Assembly: GCF_010894405.1 (NCBI RefSeq)
Contig: NZ_JAAIYA010000006.1
Span: 124,001-188,000, forward strand
DNA from: Pyxidicoccus caerfyrddinensis
Lineage (GTDB): Bacteria > Myxococcota > Myxococcia > Myxococcales > Myxococcaceae
DNA length: 64,000 nt
Direction: 5' to 3'
Within the stretch, counting starts at the first letter, position 1; every line of letters starts with the position of its first letter. The position numbers and the translations under genes are program-made. Below are positions 43,724 through 52,975 of the stretch, piece after piece. The notes below the pieces were generated by a model that saw only the letters and a list, made by a program, of their open reading frames with translations, did no database searches and was not told the origin of the DNA.

Positions 43724-44833
43724 TCAAATCGACTTCAGCGCCTCCGGCACTTCCCACTCGGGCTTCAGCCGGGAGATGACCTTGGCGAGGTTCTCCTTGT
43801 CCTGCGCCTTCTCCAGCGCGGCCTCGGGCGTAATCACGCTGTCCTTCACCAGCCGCTCCAGGTGCATGTCCAGCGTCTGCATGCCCTGGCCCTGGCCGGC
43901 CTGCATCTTGGACGCAATCTGGAACACCTTGCCCTCGCGAATCATCGAGGCAATGGCGCTGCCGCCCACCAGGATTTCCAGCGCCGCCACGCGGCCCTTG
44001 CCGTCCGCCGTCTTGATGAGCTGCTGCGCGACGATGCCCGCCAGGCTCTCCGCCAACATGCCTCGCACCTGCCCCTGCTCCTCGGCCGGGAAGGCGTTGA
44101 TGATGCGGTCGATGGTGGCCGGCGCGCTGTTGGTGTGCACCGTCGCGAACACCAACACGCCGAAGCTCGCCAGCTGCAGCGCCAGCTTCATCGTCTCGTT
44201 GGTGCGAAGCTCGCCGATGAGGATGACGTTCGGGTCCTCGCGGCCCGCCGAGCGGATGGCCGTGGCGAAGCTGGACGCGTGCGGGCCCACCTCCCGGTGC
44301 GTCACCTGCGCCTTCTGCGACTCGTGGACGAACTCCACCGGGTCCTCGATGGTGAGGACGTGCGCCGGGCGCGTGTGGTTGATGTAGTTGATCATCCCCG
44401 CCAGCGTCGTGGACTTGCCGCTGCCCGTGGGGCCCGTCACCAGCACCAGCCCGCTGCGCCGGTCCGCCAGCTTGCGCACCACCTCCGGCGTCTTCAAATC
44501 CTCCAGCGACAGCACCTTGCTGGGAATGGTGCGGAACACCGCGCCCAGGCCGGTGAACTTGTAGAAGTAGTTGGCGCGGAAGCGGGCCTTGGTGCCGTAG
44601 CCGTAGGCGAAGTCCAGGTCCAGGTCCTCGGTAATCTGCCGCTTCTGCTCCGGGTTGATGAGCTCGAAGAGCAGCGCCTCCATCTCCGGCACGGTGAGCG
44701 GCGCCTCGCGCAGCGGCACCAGCTCGCCGCGGATGCGGCCCAGGGGCGGGTAGCCCACGCTCATGTGCAGGTCACTGCCCTTCTGCTCCAGCAGCGAGTC
44801 GAACAAGGAGGCGATTCGGGGGGTGGCGTTCAT
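43724..44833 (-). CDS. PilT-family pilus retraction ATPase
   Basis: 369 residues. All type II/IV secretion ATPase boxes are present: Walker A GPTGSGKST, Asp box LTIEDPVEFVHES, Walker B VILIGELRTNET, and His box ATVHTNSAPATIDRI. The N-terminal half has GSDLHMSVGYPPLGRI, the PilT N2 domain start. PilT hexamers pull type IV pili in and drive S-motility in Myxococcus. This copy lies beside a second PilT-like gene rather than the pil cluster, so it is a paralogue. It starts 1 bp after the stop of that gene, showing coexpression. Confidence 0.87.
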   Translation of the reverse strand: MNATPRIASLFDSLLEQKGSDLHMSVGYPPLGRIRGELVPLREAPLTVPEMEALLFELINPEQKRQITEDLDLDFAYGYGTKARFRANYFYKFTGLGAVFRTIPSKVLSLEDLKTPEVVRKLADRRSGLVLVTGPTGSGKSTTLAGMINYINHTRPAHVLTIEDPVEFVHESQKAQVTHREVGPHASSFATAIRSAGREDPNVILIGELRTNETMKLALQLASFGVLVFATVHTNSAPATIDRIINAFPAEEQGQVRGMLAESLAGIVAQQLIKTADGKGRVAALEILVGGSAIASMIREGKVFQIASKMQAGQGQGMQTLDMHLERLVKDSVITPEAALEKAQDKENLAKVISRLKPEWEVPEALKSI

Positions 44834-44834
44834 C

Positions 44835-46499
44835 TCAGGAGCCCTTCCTGCCCATCAGCGAGCCCATCTTGCTGAGCAGCCGCGCGCTGTCCTGCGACGT
44901 CTCCGGCGCCGCCACGGTGCCCTGGCGCTTGCCGGTGACGACGGCCTCCAGCTCGTCCGGGTTGTCCGCGAAGCCCTTCGCCACCTCCAGCTTCACCTTG
45001 CCGGAGCGCACCAGGTCCGCCAGCGAGTCCTCGAAGCGGACGATGCCCAGGCTCTTGCCGCGCTGCTGCAGCGACGGAATCTGGAACGTCTTGTTGTCGC
45101 GGATGAGGTTGCCCAGCGCGACCGAGCCCGGCAGTACCTCCGCCGCGGCCACCATGCCCTTGCCGTCCGCGCCCGCCATCAGCCGCTGGCTGACGATGAG
45201 GCGCAGGCCGCTCGACAAAGACAGGCGCACCTGCTGCTGGTCCGCCGGAGGGAAGAGGTCGATGAGCCGGTCGATGGTCTTCGCCGCGCTCGGCGTGTTC
45301 ATGGTGCTGATGAGCAGGTGGCCCGTCTCGCTGGCCGCCAGCGCCATGCGCACCGTCTCCGTGTCGCGCAGCTCGCCCACCACGATGACGTCCGGGTCCT
45401 CGCGGAGGCTGCCCTTGAGCGCGCTGGCGAACGTCTTCGTGTGCGAGCCCACCTCACGCTGGCTGATGAGCGCCTTCTTGCGCGGGTGGACGAACTCCAC
45501 CGGGTCCTCCACGGTGAGCACGTGGTGCGTCGTCTCGCGGTTGATGATGTCCACCAGCGCCGTCAGCGTGCTCGTCTTGCCGTGGCCGGACGGGCCGGTG
45601 ATGACGATGAGGCCCTGGTGGTGGTGCACCGCCTTGGCGATGTCCGCCGCCGGCAGGCCGAGCGACTCCAGCGTGGGGATGTCGCGGGGAATCACGCGGA
45701 AGGTGCCCTTGAGCCCCGTGCGCTGCCGGCCCACGTTGACGCGGAAGCGCCCCATCTCCGGCGACTCCAGCGAGAAGTCACAGCTGCCCTCGCGCTCCAG
45801 CACCGCGCGCAGCCGCTGCGGCACCACCGGGAGCAGCAGCTCCTCCACGCGCTCCGCGTCCAGCACTCCACCCTGCGGCAGCAGCTCGCCGGAGAGTCGG
45901 AAGAGGGGAGGGCGGTCCGCCACCACGTGGACATCGCTGGCGCGCTGGCTTCGGGCCTCCTCGAGCAGCCCGGCCAGCTCGCGCCACACGCCGCTCGACG
46001 CGCGGGGCATGGCGCGGGCCGGCGCTGCCGTCGTTACCGGGGCTGGCGCTGCCGCCGGAGCCGGCCGGGCGGCGGGGGCACTGGGGGCCGCGGGCGCGGG
46101 TGCCGCCGCCGGAGGGACGGGCGCGCGCGCGGCGACGGGCGCTGGCGCGGCGGCTGGCGCTGGCGCAGCGGCGGGCTGCGCGGCGGCGGGCGCGGCGTCC
46201 GTCACCCGGGACAGCCGCAGGTGGAGGAGGTCCCCCCTCCGCATGGCGGCGATGGAGAGCGCGCCGAGCCCGTTGGCGTTGACGGACCACTGCACCGGCG
46301 TCTCCGCCACACTGGAGGCGCGGGCCAGGCCCACCATGGCCTGCAGCGCGCGGGTGACGTCTTCCGTCGTCACGGCCGCGGGGTCCACCGGCTCGTAGCC
46401 GTTGCTTCCACGGATCATCGGCGGGCGGCCGGTCGCCAGGGTCAGCTCCGTGACTCCGGGACGCGATAGGTGCCGCAACAGCTCTGCGAGGGGTTTCAT
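44835..46499 (-). CDS. PilT-like ATPase with N-terminal extension and Ala/Pro linker
   Basis: 554 residues from ATG 46499. Residues 1-105 form an extra domain that resembles a second N2-like module (LLRHLSRPGVTELTLATGRP), followed by a 75-residue Ala/Pro-rich linker and then a full PilT-type core: SQRASDVHVVADRPPLFRLS, Walker A GPSGHGKTS, Asp box LTVEDPVEFVHPR, Walker B VIVVGELRDTET. The His box reads STMNTPSAAKTIDRL, lacking the His of PilT (HTNSA). It may be a PilU-like accessory motor or a regulatory partner forming mixed complexes with the downstream PilT. Confidence 0.82.
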   Translation of the reverse strand: MKPLAELLRHLSRPGVTELTLATGRPPMIRGSNGYEPVDPAAVTTEDVTRALQAMVGLARASSVAETPVQWSVNANGLGALSIAAMRRGDLLHLRLSRVTDAAPAAAQPAAAPAPAAAPAPVAARAPVPPAAAPAPAAPSAPAARPAPAAAPAPVTTAAPARAMPRASSGVWRELAGLLEEARSQRASDVHVVADRPPLFRLSGELLPQGGVLDAERVEELLLPVVPQRLRAVLEREGSCDFSLESPEMGRFRVNVGRQRTGLKGTFRVIPRDIPTLESLGLPAADIAKAVHHHQGLIVITGPSGHGKTSTLTALVDIINRETTHHVLTVEDPVEFVHPRKKALISQREVGSHTKTFASALKGSLREDPDVIVVGELRDTETVRMALAASETGHLLISTMNTPSAAKTIDRLIDLFPPADQQQVRLSLSSGLRLIVSQRLMAGADGKGMVAAAEVLPGSVALGNLIRDNKTFQIPSLQQRGKSLGIVRFEDSLADLVRSGKVKLEVAKGFADNPDELEAVVTGKRQGTVAAPETSQDSARLLSKMGSLMGRKGS

Positions 46500-46765
46500 G
46501 CGGTGTCGGTTCAGACCGCGACGGGCGCGGGGCGGCGGGGGCCGCAGGATAGTCGACAATCCGCCGAAAGCGGTTCACCCCCGGGTCGTCCGTCTCCTCA
46601 CGCCCGGTACCGGCGGCCCGGGCATCCGCGCCCACACCCGCAGTCCGGGCAGGCTGGCGCCCTGGCGCACGCGCCGCCGCCAGTCCAGCGGGACCGGAAA
46701 CAAACCTTCCGATGAAAGGGAGTGAAGCGTGCTCCGGGGCCGAAAAGGGGCCCGCGCGGAGCGGG

Positions 46766-46790
46766 GGGCGGGAGGAGCGACCTCCCGCCC
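46766..46790 (-). terminator. Perfect hairpin after the GNAT gene
   Basis: 10-bp arms GGGCGGGAGG and CCTCCCGCCC with a 5-base loop, 16 bp after the GNAT stop on the minus strand. Very stable but with no T-run. The rest of the 46500-46806 gap, between the PilT-like gene start and the GNAT stop, shows no gene. Confidence 0.55.
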
Positions 46791-46806
46791 GGGAGCTACA
46801 GGGTGA

Positions 46807-47343
46807 CTACAGCTCTCGGGACATCAGGAGCCGGAGCTTGCCGGACTTCTTGGAAACCACCGTGGCCACGGTGGTGAAGCCTTCCTTCCGGTAGAAGCTC
46901 ACCGCGGCCGAGTTGGACGGGTCCACCCGGAGGGCGATGGTCTTCCGGTACATGTCGCGGGCCGCCTTGAGCGCCTGCTCCAGCAGCACCTTGCCCAGGC
47001 CCTTGCGGCGCACCTCGGGCTTCACCACGATGTTGCGCAGGTATGCCGCGCCCGGCACCGGGCCGTCCCGCTCCACCGTCACGTAGCCGACCAGCTGGTT
47101 CTGCACCTTCGCCACGTGGACGTAGGGCTTGAGCTGGGTGAGGGCCTTGAGGCTGTCCTCCTGCGTCTCACCCCGGCTCTTCCAGGGCTCGGAGCCAGCG
47201 CGCAGCGCCGCCACCTGGGTCATGTCCTCGTCGGTGGGCAAGGAGAACTTCACCGCCGTCATCAGGTCGTTCGGCAGGCCCGCCACATCCAGCACCGGCG
47301 CTGGGGCCATCTCCACGCCCGGGTCCACCTGCTTCATCGTCAT
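46807..47343 (-). CDS. GNAT-family N-acetyltransferase
   Basis: 178 residues from the ATG at 47343, behind GGAGGAG. Acetyl-CoA site: YLRNIVVKPEVRRKGLGKVL (motif V/I-x-R-x-x-G-x-G/A), then ALRVDPSNSAAVSFYRKEGF, the usual fourth motif with the Tyr general acid. The first 30 residues are unstructured. It acetylates an amine of a protein or small molecule; substrate not predictable. Divergent from the GTPase gene. Confidence 0.87.
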   Translation of the reverse strand: MTMKQVDPGVEMAPAPVLDVAGLPNDLMTAVKFSLPTDEDMTQVAALRAGSEPWKSRGETQEDSLKALTQLKPYVHVAKVQNQLVGYVTVERDGPVPGAAYLRNIVVKPEVRRKGLGKVLLEQALKAARDMYRKTIALRVDPSNSAAVSFYRKEGFTTVATVVSKKSGKLRLLMSREL

Positions 47344-47630
47344 CGCCTTGCTCCTCCGTCGCGCTGCGATCCTAACCGCTCCCCCGGCACCCGTGCACGC
47401 GGTGATTCCGCGCACATTGTCCTCTCACGTGAGGAGACTGCCTTCCCCAAGTGTGAGGAGCCGGACCTCGCCAAACCTTCCATGCGCCCGGCCCATTCCT
47501 CGAATGAGCCCCGCTTCCACGCCCGGAACCCGACCGGCCTTCCGCGCCGGGCCGCTTCCCACTATAAAAACGGGCGTCGTGTGCCAGAGGTCTACCTCCT
47601 CACACGAAACGGTCAGCCCGAGCTCCCCCC

Positions 47631-48356
47631 TTGCAACTCAATCACGCCCAGCGAGAGCTGACGCTCAAGATCGTCTACTACGGGCCCGGGCTGAGCGGGA
47701 AGACGACGAACCTGCGCCATCTGCATGCCCGGGCGTCCGCGGAAGTGCGAGGTCGCCTGCTCACCGTGGAGACCCACGACGACCGCACGCTCTTCTTCGA
47801 CCTGCTGCCCGTCTTCTTCTCCACCTCCTCCGGCTTCAAGGTGAAGGTGAAGCTCTTCACGGTGCCCGGCCAGGTCATCCACAACGCGACGCGCCGCATC
47901 GTGCTCCAGGGCGCCGACGCGGTCGCCTTCATCGCCGACAGCCGGCGCAGCGCCACCGCGGACAACAATGCCTACTGGCGCAACCTGCAGGAAAACATGA
48001 AGGAGAACGGCCTGGACGTGGACCAGGTGCCGGTGGTCATCCAGTTCAACAAGAGGGACCTGCCGGACGCCCGGTCGGAAGCGGAGATGGACGTGGCGCG
48101 CAAGCGGGGCCGCGAGGCGGTGGTGGGGGCCGTGGCGCTCAAGGGCGAAGGCGTGCTGGAGACCTTCCACGCGGTGGCCCAGGCGGCCTACCGGCGGCTG
48201 GACGCGCGCGCCCACCTGGCGCGCAACCTGGCGCTGACGGAGGAGGAATTCCTGGGGCAGATCTTCCGGAGGATGGACGTCACGGGCACGGAGCTGGAGG
48301 CCCGCTATGGGCAGCCGACCGGCGGTGAGCGCAGCGGCAGCGGGGGCGCGCGATGA
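47631..48356 (+). CDS. MglA-like small GTPase
   Basis: 241 residues from TTG 47631, supported by the conserved first residues QLNHAQRELTLKIVYYGPG; the ribosome site is poor. G1 is GPGLSGKTTN, switch II region TLFFDLLPVFF with VPGQVIHNATRR, and G4 QFNKRDLP, as in MglA, the polarity switch of Myxococcus gliding. It differs in being about 45 residues longer with a charged C-terminus. Its stop overlaps the start of a PocR-domain histidine kinase by 4 bases, so the two probably form one signalling module rather than the main MglA/MglB switch. No MglB (roadblock) gene is nearby. Confidence 0.85.
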   Translation: MQLNHAQRELTLKIVYYGPGLSGKTTNLRHLHARASAEVRGRLLTVETHDDRTLFFDLLPVFFSTSSGFKVKVKLFTVPGQVIHNATRRIVLQGADAVAFIADSRRSATADNNAYWRNLQENMKENGLDVDQVPVVIQFNKRDLPDARSEAEMDVARKRGREAVVGAVALKGEGVLETFHAVAQAAYRRLDARAHLARNLALTEEEFLGQIFRRMDVTGTELEARYGQPTGGERSGSGGAR

Positions 48357-49852
48357 GCGCCACGAGCGGGCCGCCCGAGGGCTCCCAGCGCCGCGAGTCG
48401 GTGCTCCAGCGGCGGCTGTCGCTGGCGGACATGCTGGATTTGCCCTCCTTCACCGAGGTGGTGAAGAGCTTCAGCGAGCTGTACCGCGTGGGCATCAAGG
48501 TGCTGGACACGCGGGGCACCAAGCTGGCGGACGTGAAGGTGGGGCACGGGGACTTCTGCTCCTACGTCTTCACCTTCCCGGACGGGCGCGCGCGCTGCAC
48601 GGCCACGGTGGCCCGGGTGAAGGACGGCCCGGTGGCGCCGGTGCACGGGGCCCGGCCCGCGGTGGGCGAGGGCGTGGAGGAGGCGGGCATCGTCGCGCTG
48701 CCGTGCTTCACCGGCCTGCGCTACCTGGTGATGCCGGTGCGCTGGGAGGGAGACCCGCTGGGCCGGGTCATCCTGGGGCCCTTCTCGCCGGAGGAGCTGC
48801 GCGACTTCCCGCCCACGCTCACGGACATCGCCGGGGTGGACCTGGCGCGGGCGCACGAGCTGGTGGGCAAGGTGCGCCGGGCGCCCGAGCGCACGGCGGC
48901 GCAGGTGCTGACGCACTTCGGACAGGTGCTGGGCGCCCTGGTGGCCAGCGGGCAGCGGGCCTACCTGACGACGCAGCTGCACATCGAAGCGATGCTGGAC
49001 ACGCACCGCGAGCTGGAGGCGCACAACGCGCGGCTCGCGCAGGCCAACACGCGGCTGAAGGAGCTGGACCGGCTGAAGTCCACCTTCCTGGGCACGGTGA
49101 GCCACGAGCTGCGCACGCCGCTGGCGTCCATCATCGGCTACTCGGAGATGCTGGCCGAGGGGCTGGCCGGGGTGCTCAACCCGGAGCAGCTCTTGTACGT
49201 GCGGACGATTGTGGAGAAGGGCGAGTCGCTGCTCAACCTCATCTCGTCCATCCTGGACCTGAGCCAGATCGAGGCGGGCAAGCTGCGGCTGGCGATTGCT
49301 CCGGTGGACCTGACCGGCGTCATCCAGACGGCGGTGTCGAGCGTGGCGCCGCAGGCGCAGCGCAAGGGCGTGGAGCTGGAGGTGCGGCTGCCGCACTCGG
49401 CGCAGCCCCGGCTGGCGGCGGACGCGGACAAGCTGCGGCAGGTGGTGGTGAACCTGTTGGCCAACGCGGTGAAGTTCACCTCGTCCGGGGGCCGGGTGTC
49501 GGTGGTGCTGTCCGAGGCGGGCGCGCAGGCGGAGCTGGGCGCGCAGGGCTACCGCATCTGCGTGGAGGACACGGGCGTGGGCATCCGTCCGGACCAGTTC
49601 GAGAACATCTTCCAGAGCTTCTACCAGGTGGACGGCAGCTCCACGCGCGAGCACGGCGGCGCGGGGCTGGGGCTGGCCATCGTGAAGAGCCTGGTGGAGG
49701 GACACGGCGGGCGCGTGTCCGTGGAGAGCGAGTTCGGCCGGGGCTCGCGCTTCACGGTGGTGCTGCCCCTGCACCCGCCGATGCCCGAGCACGGCGTGCT
49801 GTCCGCCGTGGCGCCGCTTCCCGAAGTGCCGTCCGGGCAGGACCGGTTCTGA
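48353..49852 (+). CDS. PocR-domain histidine kinase
   Basis: 499 residues. The N-terminal sensor (about 25-195) is of PocR type: DLPSFTEVVKSFSELYRVGI, FCSYVF, RARCTATVARVKDG, GLRYLVMPV. A coiled coil (LEAHNARLAQANTRLKELD) leads to a canonical kinase: H box TVSHELRTPLASIIG, N box NLLANAVKFT, G1 CVEDTGVGI, G2 GAGLGLAIVKSLVEGHGG. No membrane segment, so it senses a cytosolic small molecule through the Cys-containing PocR pocket. It is translationally coupled to a MglA-like GTPase, suggesting the kinase and GTPase signal together. Confidence 0.88.
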   Translation: MSATSGPPEGSQRRESVLQRRLSLADMLDLPSFTEVVKSFSELYRVGIKVLDTRGTKLADVKVGHGDFCSYVFTFPDGRARCTATVARVKDGPVAPVHGARPAVGEGVEEAGIVALPCFTGLRYLVMPVRWEGDPLGRVILGPFSPEELRDFPPTLTDIAGVDLARAHELVGKVRRAPERTAAQVLTHFGQVLGALVASGQRAYLTTQLHIEAMLDTHRELEAHNARLAQANTRLKELDRLKSTFLGTVSHELRTPLASIIGYSEMLAEGLAGVLNPEQLLYVRTIVEKGESLLNLISSILDLSQIEAGKLRLAIAPVDLTGVIQTAVSSVAPQAQRKGVELEVRLPHSAQPRLAADADKLRQVVVNLLANAVKFTSSGGRVSVVLSEAGAQAELGAQGYRICVEDTGVGIRPDQFENIFQSFYQVDGSSTREHGGAGLGLAIVKSLVEGHGGRVSVESEFGRGSRFTVVLPLHPPMPEHGVLSAVAPLPEVPSGQDRF

Positions 49853-49862
49853 CGGTGCGGGT

Positions 49863-49886
49863 GCCGGAAGGAACGTTCCTTCCGGC
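49863..49886. terminator. 24-bp perfect palindrome between convergent genes
   Basis: GCCGGAAGGAAC and its exact reverse complement meet without a spacer. It sits 10 bp after the kinase stop and 14 bp from the stop of the opposing gene, the usual place for a two-way terminator. A zero-base loop means the real hairpin would open the middle. Confidence 0.5.
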
Positions 49887-49900
49887 CCGCTCCACTGGCC

Positions 49901-52873
49901 TCAGGCCCGGCGACGGCGCCCCATCCACGCGCTGAACACCAGCATCAGCCACGGTGGGCCCACGCTCGTCGCACCGCAGCCGCAGCCACTCTCCGATGCG
50001 TCGGGGTCCGGGGGCGGCGTGCCCGCGTCGGTGGCTCCGGCGTCGGCCGTGCCCGCGTCGTCGGTCGTGCCCGCGTCAGCCATCGAACCCGCATCATCGG
50101 CGACTCCGGCGTCGTCGGTCGTGCCCGCATCAACCGCCGTACCCGCATCGGCCTCGGTGCCGTCAGGCCCCGGGGCCATCAGCGCGGAGACCGGCACCTT
50201 CCACAGCTCGAAGCCGAGGGTCCCGTTGTCGGCCCCGAAATACACGTGGTCTCCCAGTCGCGAGAAGCCGTGGGGCGTGGAGCCCGGCGTGCCCGGGTAC
50301 AGGTCCTGAATGGGCCGGGTGCCTTCGGGCGTGCCGTCGGACACCCAGGGCTCCACGCCGGACGCGTCCGCCGCCGCGAAGATGAGCCGTCCCTCGGGCT
50401 CCACGGCCAGCATCTCCGACAGGGACGAGCCCTCGAGCCACCAGATGCGCGGCAGCTCCTTCACCCGCCACGTCCCCGCCTCCGTGCCATCCGTGCGCCA
50501 CAGGGCCTGGGTGTCCAGGGGCTCTTCCTCGAAGAAGTACAGCACGCCCCCCATCGCCGTGGGTTGCTCCACCCGCAGCGTGGAGTGCACCTGCAACGTG
50601 CCCTCGGGCGTGCCATCCGTCTTCCAGAGGTAGCCCGACGCAGGGACTCCGTACGTCACGGAGCCCCCCACGAGGAAGTAGAGCGTGGAGCCCACCACCA
50701 CCGGCTTCATCGCCGTGCCCCGGCCGACGTCCTTCACGACGAGGGTGCCCGCGGGTGTGCCGTCCGACTTCCACAGCCGGCTCCCGTCGAAGAGGTAGAG
50801 CGTGTCCCCCACGGTGGCCAGGGGCCACGCGCCGCTCGACGCGGTCCCCGGTGCCAGGTCGCCCAGCATGCGCGTCCCCTCGGGCGTTCCATCCGTGAGC
50901 CACGGCTCCTGGCCCGCGTCCGCGGTGGTGGCCTGGAAGTACACCGTGTTCCCCACCGCCAGCGCGGGAGGCCACGCCGCGCCCAAGCCCCCGGGCAGGA
51001 GCGTCCGCACCGGCCACGTGTTCTCGGGGGTGCCGTCCGTGCGCCACAGCTCGCCCACGTTGGCCCCCTTCTCCTTGGCCCCGAAGTAGAGCGCGCCCCC
51101 CGTGAAGGCGAGCGGCTCCGGCCATGAGCTCCCCACGCCCGGCACGATGTCCTTCACCAGCCGCGTCCCCCCGGCCGTCCCGTCGGTGACCCATAGCTCC
51201 TGGCCCACGGTGGCATCCAGTGGCCGGAAGAACACCCGTCCCTGCGTGCCACCGAAGACGGGCAGCGGGACGAAGCGGGAGACCTCGGGATGCAGCGCCA
51301 CGGTTCCCTCGGCCGTGCCGTCCGTGGTCCACACCCCGTACTTCGTCCCCGGCCCGAGCCCGAGAAAGTAGAGGCGCGAGCCGATGACGGCGAGGTTCCT
51401 CGGCGCCGAGCTGTTCGTTCCGTGCGCATCCACGAGCGGCAGGGTGCCTTCCTCCGTGCCGTCACTCCGCCAGGGTCCGAAGCGGTCCTCGGCGTCCCTG
51501 CCCCGGAAGACGAGCGTCCCATTCACCTCTGTGACGCTCGGCAGGTAGGGGCCCGTCTCGAAGTCGTCGCCGAAATCCAGGCGTCGCACCAACCGGGTGC
51601 CCTCGACCGTGCCATCCGTCCGCCAGAGCTCCTGCTCGAGGCTGGACGTCAGGTGCTGGAAGAAGAACACGCCGCCGACCACCTGGCCGCCCTGGGGCGT
51701 TGGCGTCGCCTTCACGAACACGGTGCCGGTGGCGGTGCCGTCCGTGCGCCAGACGCCGAAGCCCTCGGGCGAGCCCGCCCAGAAGAGCGTGCTCTCTCCG
51801 AGCCGCACGAAGCCGGAGGGACTCGAGCTGGCCGTGCCGGGGACGAGGTCCTTCACGAACACGGTGCCCTCGGCCGTGCCGTCCGACTTCCACAGCTCCA
51901 CGCCCGTCTCCGGGGTGTGGTGCGGCATCCAGAGCGTGCCGCCCACGGGGAACAGCCCGCAGGCACAGGTGGCCTGCCCGGCGAGCTGTTTCACCCGGAC
52001 GGTGCCGCCGGGTGTGCCATCCGTGCGCCAGAGGCTGGCGCGGTCCTCGGCCGCATCGCCGCCCCGGAAGTACTGCGTCCCCTGGAAGGACGTCAGCGAG
52101 TGGGCTCCGCTCGACAGCCCCGGCAGCAGCTCCACGAAGAAGCGGGACGTGCCCTCGGGAGTGCCGTCCGTCCGCCAGCCCTCGTGCGACAGGCCCACGT
52201 CGAAGTATGCCACCCCGTCCAACACGCTGAACGGGGAGCTGAAGCTGTCGGTCAGCTGTTCCCAGGCGCCCGGGATGCGCACCAGCTCCTGGGGCGTCTG
52301 TCTCGCGCAGAGAAGCGCGTCCGCGCCTCCGAAGCCATGTGACACCAGCGACAGGCACGGCCCGTTGTGCGTGGGGAAGACGGAGTCCACGAACCTCGTC
52401 ACCCCCTGGCCTTCGGGAATGATGACCGCGTGCGGGAGCGTGCCAGCGGCCGTGCCGTCACTGACGTAGAGCGTGATGCCACCCCACGGTAGGGAGACCA
52501 CGAAGTACAGCCTGTCCCTCCACACCGTGAGCAGGGACGGGTTGGAGCTCCAGGGCCCCGGGAGGATGTCGCGCACGAGGGTGGTGCCCTCGGGGGTGCC
52601 ATCCGTGCGCCACAGCTCCTGGCCCACGCCCACCCCCGTCGCAGAGAAATAGACGGCGTCCCCCATGCGGACGAACGGGGCCGCGAGGGAGAGCTGGCGT
52701 CCCAGCGGCGCCGGGTTCAGGTCTGTCACGAGGGTCACCGGGCCGGTGGCGGGCGCCATACCCGCCGCCCGCGAGTGGGTGGGGCCAGCGGCTGACGGAG
52801 CGGATCCGCAGCCGTGGAGCGCGAGCAGGGTGAGTGCGGCCAGGGTGACGAGGAATGACAATCGAACGGACAA
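49901..52873 (-). CDS. ELWxxDGT-repeat lipoprotein with MYXO-CTERM-like tail
   Basis: 990 residues. Lipobox ALHGC at the N-terminus. The body has 16 copies of the ELWRTDGTPEGT motif (variants ELWKSDGTAEGT, LYVSDGTAAGT), each in a unit of about 50 residues with VYFSATG-type strands, which builds a beta-propeller or beta-helix-like repeat protein. A low-complexity Asp/Ala/Gly/Thr linker follows, and the protein ends SGCGCGATSVGPPW, a hydrophobic helix and RRRRA, the MYXO-CTERM tail layout. Having both a lipobox and this tail is unusual. Role: surface-displayed, perhaps adhesion or matrix binding; the ligand is unknown. Confidence 0.87.
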   Translation of the reverse strand: MSVRLSFLVTLAALTLLALHGCGSAPSAAGPTHSRAAGMAPATGPVTLVTDLNPAPLGRQLSLAAPFVRMGDAVYFSATGVGVGQELWRTDGTPEGTTLVRDILPGPWSSNPSLLTVWRDRLYFVVSLPWGGITLYVSDGTAAGTLPHAVIIPEGQGVTRFVDSVFPTHNGPCLSLVSHGFGGADALLCARQTPQELVRIPGAWEQLTDSFSSPFSVLDGVAYFDVGLSHEGWRTDGTPEGTSRFFVELLPGLSSGAHSLTSFQGTQYFRGGDAAEDRASLWRTDGTPGGTVRVKQLAGQATCACGLFPVGGTLWMPHHTPETGVELWKSDGTAEGTVFVKDLVPGTASSSPSGFVRLGESTLFWAGSPEGFGVWRTDGTATGTVFVKATPTPQGGQVVGGVFFFQHLTSSLEQELWRTDGTVEGTRLVRRLDFGDDFETGPYLPSVTEVNGTLVFRGRDAEDRFGPWRSDGTEEGTLPLVDAHGTNSSAPRNLAVIGSRLYFLGLGPGTKYGVWTTDGTAEGTVALHPEVSRFVPLPVFGGTQGRVFFRPLDATVGQELWVTDGTAGGTRLVKDIVPGVGSSWPEPLAFTGGALYFGAKEKGANVGELWRTDGTPENTWPVRTLLPGGLGAAWPPALAVGNTVYFQATTADAGQEPWLTDGTPEGTRMLGDLAPGTASSGAWPLATVGDTLYLFDGSRLWKSDGTPAGTLVVKDVGRGTAMKPVVVGSTLYFLVGGSVTYGVPASGYLWKTDGTPEGTLQVHSTLRVEQPTAMGGVLYFFEEEPLDTQALWRTDGTEAGTWRVKELPRIWWLEGSSLSEMLAVEPEGRLIFAAADASGVEPWVSDGTPEGTRPIQDLYPGTPGSTPHGFSRLGDHVYFGADNGTLGFELWKVPVSALMAPGPDGTEADAGTAVDAGTTDDAGVADDAGSMADAGTTDDAGTADAGATDAGTPPPDPDASESGCGCGATSVGPPWLMLVFSAWMGRRRRA

Positions 52874-52932
52874 GAGCGGACTTCCTCCGGACTTCCGGCG
52901 TCAGGGAATGACGGAGATGAAGGCCCGGCTGT

Positions 52933-52971
52933 CCGGCCGGAGCATCATGGTTGGGTCATGATTGGAGCATC
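52933..52971. repeat. Left copy of the 39-bp island-end repeat
   Basis: Matches 63272-63310 at 37 of 39 bases, same orientation. Read in frame it gives RPEHHGWVMIGAS, the same peptide as the 3' end of the recombinase remnant at the right end (RPEHQGRVMIGAS). It marks the left edge of the island, 59 bp from the ELWxxDGT gene start. Confidence 0.7.
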
Positions 52972-52975
52972 ATTT

